From assembly GCA_018825305.1 (NCBI GenBank), contig JAHJEO010000016.1, forward strand, positions 186,001-250,000: DNA of 64,000 bases, given 5' to 3'. A model generated the notes under the pieces. The model saw only the letters and a list, made by a program, of their open reading frames with translations. It searched no databases and was not told the origin of the DNA. Below are positions 8,939 through 17,466 of this stretch, one piece after another. This stretch comes from Gammaproteobacteria bacterium (GTDB lineage: Bacteria > Pseudomonadota > Gammaproteobacteria > Burkholderiales > Rhodocyclaceae). Each line of letters starts with the position of its first letter. Within the stretch, counting starts at the first letter, position 1. The translations under genes were made by a program, and so were the position numbers.

Positions 8939-11527
8939 TTACGCCTGATTCTTGACGGCGGCCACCAGTTCATCGGGTTCGGGCGGGCGCTTGACCACCA
9001 GCACCGGGCAGGTGACGCTGCCGACCAGCTTGTCGGTGGTGCTGCCGGTCAGGGTGCGATTGATGCCCTTGCTCTGGTTGTTGCCGATGATCAGCAGGTC
9101 GGCAGCGAGTTCGCGCAAGGCCCCGATGATGGCCTTGTCCGCCGCATCCTCGACGATGCGGCTGTCGCAGTCGATGCCTTCGACCCGCAGGGCGCCGAGC
9201 TTCAGGGCCACGTCGTCCTCGGCCGCCTCGCGGCTCGTGCCGGAGTCAATCGCGGCCAGCACCGTAACGGGGATGCGCGAAGCCTTGGCGATCTGTGCGG
9301 CGACCTCGACGGCCGCGTCGCTGATGATCGAGCCATCGGTTGCCAGCAGGATGCGCTTGCTCCAGGGGCGGGATTGCCAGCCGGCCACCAGGACATGGCA
9401 GGGTGCCTGCAGGATGATCTGGCGGGCGATGTCGCCGACCAGCCTTTCCTTGATGCCGCCGCTCGGGGGACGCCGGCCGATGACCAGGATCCGGCTGTCG
9501 GCAGCCGCCGCCGCGGCCACGATTTCGGCGACCGGCTGCTTGCCGTGGCGCACGATCTCCTCGGTGTCGACGCCAGCCACCAGTGCGGCGCGAGCCGTGA
9601 TCATCAGGCGCGCCTTGGCCACCTCGTTCTCGTCCGGCGCCGGCAGCGAGGTCATCACGTCGAGCGTGACGCCGAAGTTCTTCGCCAGCGCGATGGCGAT
9701 TTCCTGCGGTGCCTGGCTGAATTCGCTGCCGTCGGTGGCGAACATCAGGCGCTGGCGACGGAAGCCGTCGGGCAGCAGGCCGCTGTTGCATTCCTTGAAG
9801 ATGCGCTTCTTGCAGGTGCGGCAAATGCCCGGGTCGAGGGTCCAGTAGAGCGCCTTGGTGACGTCGGTCATCACCGGGAAGAACGCGCCTTCGCCGATGT
9901 CGCGGGTGTAGCCGCCCTGGCGCAGCAGCTGGTAGGACGCGTCGTTGAGGCGGTAGAAATACAGCCCGCCGCCAAGTCGCCGCCGCCGCCGTGCTTCCTG
10001 GGCGAGTATCTCGGCGCCGGCGATGTCGATGGAGTTGATGCTGTTGGCCGAGATCAGCACGGATTTCTGCTGCGGGTTGTCCTCGTCGATCTGTTGCAGT
10101 GCCCGCTGCACATAGCTGGCGGCGCCGAAGTAGACCGAGCCGTTGATGCGGATGATGCGCAGTTGCGGGCACTCGGGGCGGCCCTTGGCGCTGATGAAGT
10201 GGTAGGCGCCGGTTTCGGGCGCCGGCACCACCGGCACGACGTCCGGCTTGGACGAGCGGTAGAGATACATCACCAGCGACAGGAAGACGCCGATGAAGAT
10301 GCCCATTTCGAGGTTGAACAGGGTGCCGACCAGCGTGGCGGCCAGGATCGCCGCCTCGGCCTTGCTGGTGTGCCAGATGTGCGTGATGTGGTGGAAATCG
10401 ATCAGGCCCCAGGCGACGAGAAAAAGGATGCCGGCCATGGCGGCGTTGGGCAGGAATGCGGCAAGCGGCGCCACGGCGAGAAGCACCAGCATCAGGAAGA
10501 CCGAGGCGAAAACCGAAGCGAGCGGCGTGCGCGCGCCGGATTCGTAGTTGACCCCGCTGCGGTTGAAGGAGCCGGAGGAGGCGTAGGCGGAGAAGAACGA
10601 GCCGACGATGTTCGACAGGCCCTGGCCGATGAATTCCTGGTTGCCGTCGAGGCGCTGCTCCGAGCGCACGGCGATGGCTCGCGTGATGGAAACCGCCTCC
10701 GTCAGCGCCAGCATGGTGATGACCAGCGCCGGACCGATGGTGTGGCGCAACGCCTCCAGCGAGAAGTCGGGAGCCGACAATGGTGGCAGGTGCGCCGGCA
10801 GGGCGCCGACGGTCTTGATGCCGGTGACATCCTGCCCCATCCAGACATTCAATACTTCTGCCACGATGCTGCCGACGACCATGGCCGCGATCATGTAGGG
10901 GACCTTCCGCAGGTGGCGGCGGGCGAGGATGCCGGTGACCAGCGTCACGGCGCCGACCGTCGCGACCCAGGGGTTGATGTCGCCGGCCTGCGCTACCAGC
11001 TGGTGGATGATTTCGTAGAAAGGCGTGCCGCGCGGAATCTGGATGCCGAAGAAGCTGCGGACCTGGCTGGCGGCGATGAGGATGGCGGCGCCGGCCGTGA
11101 AGCCGATCACCACCGTGTGGGAAATGAAGTTCACCAGCGCGCCCATGCGGGCCAGCCCCAGCACCAGCTGGAAGACGCCGACGAGGAAGGTCAGCGTCAG
11201 CACCAGGCTGATGTATTGCGCCGAGCCGGGTTCGGCCTGGTGGGACAGGGCGGCGAAGACGGCGATGGAAATCGCGGTGGTCGGGCCGGAAACCAGATGC
11301 CAGCTCGAACCGAACAGCGCGGCGATGATCGCCGGCACCATGGCGGCATAGAGGCCGTACTGTGGCGGCAGGCCGGCGATGGTGGCGAAGGCCACGCCCT
11401 GCGGCAGGACGATCAGCGCACCGGTGAATCCGGCGAGCATGTCGTCGCGGACCGAGCGGCGGTTGACCCTGGGCCACCAGAAAAGGAACGGGAAGAACTG
11501 GCCCAGCGGGCCGGAAAGCGGTTTCAT
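8939..11527 (-). CDS. SulP-family anion transporter with STAS domain and two C-terminal UspA domains
   Basis: SulP signature GVAFATIAGLPPQYGLYAA; STAS region; two UspA-like repeats (LMFATDGS..., ILLATDGS...). Confidence 0.92.
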   Translation of the reverse strand: MKPLSGPLGQFFPFLFWWPRVNRRSVRDDMLAGFTGALIVLPQGVAFATIAGLPPQYGLYAAMVPAIIAALFGSSWHLVSGPTTAISIAVFAALSHQAEPGSAQYISLVLTLTFLVGVFQLVLGLARMGALVNFISHTVVIGFTAGAAILIAASQVRSFFGIQIPRGTPFYEIIHQLVAQAGDINPWVATVGAVTLVTGILARRHLRKVPYMIAAMVVGSIVAEVLNVWMGQDVTGIKTVGALPAHLPPLSAPDFSLEALRHTIGPALVITMLALTEAVSITRAIAVRSEQRLDGNQEFIGQGLSNIVGSFFSAYASSGSFNRSGVNYESGARTPLASVFASVFLMLVLLAVAPLAAFLPNAAMAGILFLVAWGLIDFHHITHIWHTSKAEAAILAATLVGTLFNLEMGIFIGVFLSLVMYLYRSSKPDVVPVVPAPETGAYHFISAKGRPECPQLRIIRINGSVYFGAASYVQRALQQIDEDNPQQKSVLISANSINSIDIAGAEILAQEARRRRRLGGGLYFYRLNDASYQLLRQGGYTRDIGEGAFFPVMTDVTKALYWTLDPGICRTCKKRIFKECNSGLLPDGFRRQRLMFATDGSEFSQAPQEIAIALAKNFGVTLDVMTSLPAPDENEVAKARLMITARAALVAGVDTEEIVRHGKQPVAEIVAAAAAADSRILVIGRRPPSGGIKERLVGDIARQIILQAPCHVLVAGWQSRPWSKRILLATDGSIISDAAVEVAAQIAKASRIPVTVLAAIDSGTSREAAEDDVALKLGALRVEGIDCDSRIVEDAADKAIIGALRELAADLLIIGNNQSKGINRTLTGSTTDKLVGSVTCPVLVVKRPPEPDELVAAVKNQA

Positions 11528-11646
11528 CGTTGGCAACGTCGGTTGGGCGTGGGTGTCACCGGCCGGAATGCCGGCAGGATGCGGGCGCGTCGGCATTCCG
11601 GCCAGCAACAGGAAGGGATTCTAGCCCTGGCCGCGTCAAGAGTTCG

Positions 11647-12909
11647 TCAAGAGCGGAAATCCAGGGTGGCTACGGTGCCCTCGTCGTGGCGACTGCGCAG
11701 GTCGATCCGCCACCCCAGCCGGTCGCAGATGCGCTTGACCAGGGACAACCCGATGCCGGCACCGGCACTGTCCGGACCGCGATAGTTGCGCTCGAAGACC
11801 CGTCCGATCGCCTCGGCGCGTATGCCGCTGCCGCTGTCGCGGACGACGAGTGCCGCGCCATCCAGGCTGATGCCGACATGGCCGGCGCGGGTGTGGGCCA
11901 CGGCGTTGTGCACCAGATTGGAGACGACGATGGCGAACAGTGCCGGGGCTACCGGCAGCAATACCGGCGCCGGCGCGTCGATGGTGATGCTGGTGTCGCG
12001 TGCGGTTGCCAGCGGGCGATAGCGTTCGACGCAGTCTGCTGTAATTCTGACGGCATCGCACGGTGCCTCGACCGGACTGTCCTCCTCGCGTGCCAGCAGC
12101 AGGAGGGCATCGATCAGTTCGAGCATTTCCGCCGCCGCGCGCTCGATGCGGGCGACGCGCTCGTGCTGGGCAGCCCCCAGCGCGGGATCGTCGGCCAGCA
12201 CCTCGGCGGCACCGCGGATGACGGCCAGCGGGGTGCGCAACTCGTGGCTGGCGTCGGCGGCGAAGGCGCGTTCGCGTTCGACGAAGGCTGCCAGCCGCGT
12301 CAGGTAACGATCGAAGGCGCGGGCCAGTTCGTCGATCTCGTCGCCGGGAATGGCGGCCGCAGCCGCCAGCCGCGGCGGATGCTCGGGTTCTGCCTGTCCG
12401 ACGGCACGCGCCAGCTCGGTGACCGGGGCGATGACTCGTCCGGCCAGCCACCGCCCGCCCACCGCGGCGAGCAGCGTCATCAGGGCCGCTCCGGCGATCA
12501 GGTAGCCGAGGAAGCGTTTCTCCCTTTGCCGCTGGTGCTCGGCGCTGAAGAGGATGACGTGACGTTCGCCGCCGCGGTCGGCGATGGCGACACGGTAGGG
12601 TATTTGCTCCAGCATGATTTCGTGCCGCCCCGGCGGCAGGCCGGCGAGGGCTGGCGGCAGGCCGGCGCCACTGCCGGCCTGGCCGAGGTAGCCGTGCAGG
12701 CTGGCCGTGGCCGGTGGCCGCGAGTTCGGGTTGCGGGCGCGGCGCGCCATGTAGTCCTCCAGCTCGGCATCGAGCGTCTGGTCCAGCAGCCGTTGCGACA
12801 CGTCATGGGCCGCGACCCAGATGCCGAGGGTGAGCAGCAGGCTCAGCGTAGCCCCGAGCGTGGCGAAGGCGAAGGCGACGCGCAGCCGCAGGCTATGGCG
12901 GCGGGACAT
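11647..12909 (-). CDS. Sensor histidine kinase
   Basis: DASHELRTPLAVIRGAAEVL H-box, GSGIRAEAIGRVFER, GAGIGLSLVKRI. Confidence 0.93.
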   Translation of the reverse strand: MSRRHSLRLRVAFAFATLGATLSLLLTLGIWVAAHDVSQRLLDQTLDAELEDYMARRARNPNSRPPATASLHGYLGQAGSGAGLPPALAGLPPGRHEIMLEQIPYRVAIADRGGERHVILFSAEHQRQREKRFLGYLIAGAALMTLLAAVGGRWLAGRVIAPVTELARAVGQAEPEHPPRLAAAAAIPGDEIDELARAFDRYLTRLAAFVERERAFAADASHELRTPLAVIRGAAEVLADDPALGAAQHERVARIERAAAEMLELIDALLLLAREEDSPVEAPCDAVRITADCVERYRPLATARDTSITIDAPAPVLLPVAPALFAIVVSNLVHNAVAHTRAGHVGISLDGAALVVRDSGSGIRAEAIGRVFERNYRGPDSAGAGIGLSLVKRICDRLGWRIDLRSRHDEGTVATLDFRS

Positions 12910-13618
12910 CGCGGGCGACCGCAGCGGGTTCTTCCGGCGCGGCGATCTGCCAGCCGACACCGCGCATTGTGCGCAACAGCGGGCGGCCGAAAGGCTTGTC
13001 GATGGCGGCGCGCAACGAATGCATGTGGCTGCGCAGGGCATCTGAATCGGGCGGGGCGTCGCCCCAGATGGCGCGCTCCATTTCGCGGCGGCCAAGCACG
13101 CGCGGGGCGGCACGCATCAGTGCCTCCAGCATGCGCCGGGCGATGGGTGGCAGGGCGATGTCGCGTCCGGCGCGGGTGATGCGCAATGTGGCGGGATCGA
13201 ACGACAGGTCGGCGACTTGCAGCGGGCCCGGCACCACGCTGGCGTGCGCGCGCCGCGCCAGCGCCTGGATGCGCGCGGCGACTTCGCGCAGGGCGAAGGG
13301 CTTGACCAGGTAGTCGTCGGCGCCGGCTTCCAGCCCCGCGACCTTGTCGTCGAGGGTGTCGCGCGCCGTCAGCATCAGGATGGGCGTCGCGTTGCCCGAT
13401 TCCTCGCGGAGCCGCCGACACAGGGTGAGGCCGTCCAGCCCAGGCAGGATGATGTCGAGCAGGATCACGTCGAAGTCCCGGCTGCCGGCCAGCAGCAGCC
13501 CGGTAACGCCGTCGCCCGCGGCATCGACCAGATGCCCCCGGGCCGTCAGGAAATCGACCAGGTTGGCGGCGAGATCGGGATTGTCCTCGACGACGAGAAC
13601 CTTCAGCGCGGCATCCAT
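12893..13618 (-). CDS. OmpR-family response regulator
   Basis: VLVVEDNPDLAANLVDFL...DVILLDIILPGLDGL...ADDYLVKPFAL; overlaps kinase start. Confidence 0.93.
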   Translation of the reverse strand: MDAALKVLVVEDNPDLAANLVDFLTARGHLVDAAGDGVTGLLLAGSRDFDVILLDIILPGLDGLTLCRRLREESGNATPILMLTARDTLDDKVAGLEAGADDYLVKPFALREVAARIQALARRAHASVVPGPLQVADLSFDPATLRITRAGRDIALPPIARRMLEALMRAAPRVLGRREMERAIWGDAPPDSDALRSHMHSLRAAIDKPFGRPLLRTMRGVGWQIAAPEEPAAVARDVPPP

Positions 13619-13640
13619 GGCGCGATTATGGCGCAGCCGC

Positions 13641-13668
13641 AAAAAAGTCGGCAGTGGCGGGACGGCGG
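13641..13668 (+). repeat. Dispersed motif variant, intergenic
   Basis: AAAAAAGTCGGCAGTGGCGGGACGGCGG. Confidence 0.85.
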
Positions 13669-13861
13669 TCTTTGCACCTTGGTGTGCGTCGGCGTCGGGG
13701 ACGGCTATCAGACAATGTGGAATACAGGCCCTTGATTGCTGAATAAATACCTTGTTGGATGCAGGGGGAAGTGGCCTGTTAATATCACAGGTTCCGTGAA
13801 AAATGCGTCAAGGCTGGAGGGCATGCTCAATGCCCGGGACGCCGCGAACGAGCCCGATACC

Positions 13862-15985
13862 ATGACTATGCCCCCGCTGCTACAACGCTTTCTGCCATTC
13901 CTGCGCTGGTTCCCCTACGGCGGCACAGCCCTTCGTGCCGACTTCATTGCCGGGCTCACCGTCGCGTTGGTGTTGGTGCCGCAGTCAATGGCCTATGCCC
14001 AGCTCGCCGGGCTGCCCGCCTACTACGGGCTCTACGCGGCTTTCCTGCCGGTGGCGGTGGCGGCCTTGTGGGGCTCGTCGAACCAGCTGGGTACCGGGCC
14101 GGTGGCGGTGGTATCGCTGCTCACGGCGTCCTCGCTGGCGCCATTTGCTGCAGTCGGTTCCGAGCAGTTCGTAGCGCTGGCCATCATGCTGGCGCTGATG
14201 GTTGGCCTGGTGCAGCTGGCGCTGGGCGTGTTCAAGCTCGGGGTGGTGGTGAACTTCCTGTCCCACCCGGTGATCGTCGGTTTCACCAATGCGGCGGCGA
14301 TGATCATCGGCCTGTCGCAGGTCAACAAGATCATCGGCGTGCCGATGGGCCGTTCGGAATCATTCATTGCCGACATCTGGGGCGTGGCCAAGCTGGTCGG
14401 CGAAACCCACCTGCCGAGCCTGGCCATGGGTGTGGCTGCGATCGTCATTATCTGGGGCGTGCGCAAGAAGGTACCGAAGTTGCCGGGCGTGTTGATCGCG
14501 GTTGCGCTGACCACGGTGATCTCCTGGCAGATCGGCTTCGAGCGCAACATGACCGCGCGTCTCGACCAGGTGGCCGACGTGGAAGTGCAGGCGCAGCTTA
14601 ACGAGTTCGTCCGCACCCAGGCCCGCATCGCCGAGCTAAGCGAGCAACTTGCGGCCAAGTCGACGGACCAGAAGGCGATGCAGAAGAATCCGGATGCGCC
14701 GCCGCATGAGGTGGCGACGCTGATATACGAGACGGAACTGCTGAAGTTGCAGCTGAAAGATCGAGAGGAGGAGAACCGCAATCGCAATCGCGCGCTGCGC
14801 AGCTTCGTCTTCGAGATGGTGCCGGCCAACGGCGAGCGGCCGGCAATGTTCTATATCCAGGGCAGGGTGCCGGCCGGGGCCGAGGCGGAGGGCCATCGCT
14901 GGCACATCGCCAGGACCAGCACCAGCGAACTCAAGTTCAAGGGCGGCGGCGACGTCGTCGGCAATATCCCGGAAGGACTACCGAGCGTCGCCTTGCCGAA
15001 ATTTTCGCTTGAGATGCTGGGCAGCCTGTTGTCGGCGGCCATCGTCATCTCGCTGGTGGGCTTCATGGAGGCGATTTCCATCGCCAAGGCCATCGCCGCC
15101 AAGACCAAGGACAAGATCAACCCGAATCAGGAATTGATCGGACAGGGCCTGGCGAACATTGTTGGCAGCCTGACCCAGGCTTTCCCCGTCTCGGGCTCCT
15201 TCTCGCGCTCCGCCGTGAATATCAACGCCGGAGCAAAGACTGGCATGTCCTCGCTATTCACCGCCCTGATCGTGTTGGTGACGCTGCTGTTCCTGACGCC
15301 GCTGCTCTATCACCTGCCGCAGGCGGTGCTGGCCGCGGTGATCATCATGGCGGTGATCGGCCTCATCAACTTCACCGCCGTCAAGCATGCCTGGCATGCC
15401 AACCGCCACGACGGCATCGCCTCCATGGTCACCTTCGTTGCCACGCTGGCCTTTGCGCCGCACCTCGACAAGGGGATCATGGTCGGCGCCGGGCTGGCGA
15501 TTGGCCTGTACCTGTATCGCACCATGTCCCCGCGCGTGGCCATCCTCGGCCGCTTCGCCGACGGCACGCTGCGCGACGCCAAGGTGAACAACCTGCCGCC
15601 ATCCGACGTGGTGACGGCGGTGCGCTTCGACGGGCGGCTCTATTTCGCCAACGTGTCCTACTTCGAGGAAACCATCCTGGAAGCGGTGGCGACCAACCCG
15701 AAGGCGCCCTACCTGCTGATCGTCGGCGACGCCATCAACGAGATGGATGCGTCGGGCGAGGAGGTGATTCACCACCTGGTGTCGCGCCTGCGCGACGGCA
15801 AAGTGACCGTGGTGTTCTCCGGCCTCAAGAAGCAGGTGATCGACGTCATGCGGGCCACCGGCCTGTTCGACTACATCGGCGTGACGAACATCCATGCCAC
15901 GGCCGACCAGGCATTGGCGTACATCTATGCCAACGCCAGCGGCCAGACCGGGGAGGACGCCCTGCGTCCAGTCGCCGTCCTCTGA
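13862..15985 (+). CDS. SulP-family transporter (putative bicarbonate/sulfate) with long hydrophilic insertion and C-terminal STAS
   Basis: ADFIAGLTVALVLVPQSMAYAQLAGLPAYYGLYAAFLP; adjacent to the DAB-like cluster. Confidence 0.9.
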   Translation: MTMPPLLQRFLPFLRWFPYGGTALRADFIAGLTVALVLVPQSMAYAQLAGLPAYYGLYAAFLPVAVAALWGSSNQLGTGPVAVVSLLTASSLAPFAAVGSEQFVALAIMLALMVGLVQLALGVFKLGVVVNFLSHPVIVGFTNAAAMIIGLSQVNKIIGVPMGRSESFIADIWGVAKLVGETHLPSLAMGVAAIVIIWGVRKKVPKLPGVLIAVALTTVISWQIGFERNMTARLDQVADVEVQAQLNEFVRTQARIAELSEQLAAKSTDQKAMQKNPDAPPHEVATLIYETELLKLQLKDREEENRNRNRALRSFVFEMVPANGERPAMFYIQGRVPAGAEAEGHRWHIARTSTSELKFKGGGDVVGNIPEGLPSVALPKFSLEMLGSLLSAAIVISLVGFMEAISIAKAIAAKTKDKINPNQELIGQGLANIVGSLTQAFPVSGSFSRSAVNINAGAKTGMSSLFTALIVLVTLLFLTPLLYHLPQAVLAAVIIMAVIGLINFTAVKHAWHANRHDGIASMVTFVATLAFAPHLDKGIMVGAGLAIGLYLYRTMSPRVAILGRFADGTLRDAKVNNLPPSDVVTAVRFDGRLYFANVSYFEETILEAVATNPKAPYLLIVGDAINEMDASGEEVIHHLVSRLRDGKVTVVFSGLKKQVIDVMRATGLFDYIGVTNIHATADQALAYIYANASGQTGEDALRPVAVL

Positions 15986-15994
15986 TCGTCATTC

Positions 15995-17464
15995 GTGGGA
16001 CTGCTTTCCGCACTCCTCCTGCTGCCGCTGGTCGGCGGCCTGATCGTCGCCCTGCTGCCCGGGCGCAAGGTCGATCTCATCCGCCGCGCTACCCTGGCGG
16101 CGACGGTCGTGGTGCTGGCTTTTGCCTGGTCGCTGCTGATCCACTTCGACCCCGCCGTCGCCGGCATCCAGTTGTATGAGGCCCATGCCTGGCATGCCCG
16201 GCTGGGTTCGAGTTTCACCCTCGGGGTCGATGGTTTCTCCTTTCCGCTGGTGCTGCTTGCAACGCTGCTGATGCCCGTCGCCGTGGTGGCATCGGGCGGG
16301 GTGAAGCACGGCGCCAAGCTCTATTTCACGCTGCTGCTGCTGCTCGAAACCGCCATGCTCGGCGTTTTCATGGCGCGTGACTGGTCGCTGTTCTACGTCT
16401 TCTGGGAGCTGACGCTGGTCCCGCTGTTCTTCCTCATCGACCGCCTCGGCGGCAAAAACCGGCTGCGGCGGCAGAAGGCGGCGCTCAACTTCGTGCTCTA
16501 CACCATGGGCGGCTCGGTGTTCATGCTGATCGCCCTGTTGCTGCTCTACGACGCCGTGCCGACCCACAGCTTCGCCATGGGTGCGATGGCGGAAGCGGCG
16601 CGGGGTCTGCCGATCGAAACCCAGGTCTGGATCTTCGCCGGATTCTTCATCGGCTTCGGCGTCAAGATGGCGGTATTCCCGATGCACGGCTGGGTGCCGC
16701 TGGTCTATGCCGAGGCGCCCAGCGCGGTGCCGCTGATATCGTCGGGCATCCTGCTCAAGATGGGCGGCTACGGCCTGCTGCGGGCGACGGAAACGCTGCC
16801 CGGCGCGGTCTGGGCGCTGCAGGGCTGGCTGGCGACCCTGGCTTTCGTCACGCTGCTCTACGGCGGGGTGCTGGCATGGCGCCAGCGCGACCTGATCGTG
16901 ATGCTGGCCTACTCGTCGATCTCGCACATGGGCGTGGTGCTGCTGGGCATTGCCGCCCTCAACACGGCGGGCCTGACCGGCGCCATGATGCAGATGCTGG
17001 CGCACGGCTTCGTCGCTGCCGCCCTGTTCCTGATGGTCGGCCTGCTCGATGCGCGTACCGACACCCGCGACATCGGCGACTATTCCTCGCTGGTGCGCAG
17101 CATGCCGCGCTTCGCCTTCTTCATGGTGCTGGCACTGACAGCGGCCGTCGGCCTGCCCGGCACGGCCGGATTCATCGCCGAACTGCACGCGCTGGTCGGC
17201 GGCTTCGCCCGCTGGGGCGGCTGGATGGTGCTGCTGTCGCTGAGTCTCCTGATCAGCGCCGCCTACGCCTTCCGCACCGTCGGCCGCCTGTTTACCGGCC
17301 CGGTGGGCAAGGCGATGCGCGAAGTGCCCGACCTGACCCGGCCCGAGATGGCGGCGGTCGGTGTGGTCTCGTTCGGCATCCTCGGCATCGGCCTCTACCC
17401 GGCGCCGGCGCTGGCCCTGGTTGGCGCCTCGGTGGCGCAACTGGCGCGGTATTTCGGAGGCTGA
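15995..17464 (+). CDS. NuoM-like membrane subunit of the DAB-type complex (GTG start)
   Basis: NADH-quinone oxidoreductase/Mrp-like TM pattern; stop adjacent to dabA start. Confidence 0.85.
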   Translation: MGLLSALLLLPLVGGLIVALLPGRKVDLIRRATLAATVVVLAFAWSLLIHFDPAVAGIQLYEAHAWHARLGSSFTLGVDGFSFPLVLLATLLMPVAVVASGGVKHGAKLYFTLLLLLETAMLGVFMARDWSLFYVFWELTLVPLFFLIDRLGGKNRLRRQKAALNFVLYTMGGSVFMLIALLLLYDAVPTHSFAMGAMAEAARGLPIETQVWIFAGFFIGFGVKMAVFPMHGWVPLVYAEAPSAVPLISSGILLKMGGYGLLRATETLPGAVWALQGWLATLAFVTLLYGGVLAWRQRDLIVMLAYSSISHMGVVLLGIAALNTAGLTGAMMQMLAHGFVAAALFLMVGLLDARTDTRDIGDYSSLVRSMPRFAFFMVLALTAAVGLPGTAGFIAELHALVGGFARWGGWMVLLSLSLLISAAYAFRTVGRLFTGPVGKAMREVPDLTRPEMAAVGVVSFGILGIGLYPAPALALVGASVAQLARYFGG

Positions 17465-17466
17465 CG

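Noticed and set aside
8924-11785. 953-aa plus-strand ORF
   Set aside because: Antisense shadow of the SulP-UspA gene.
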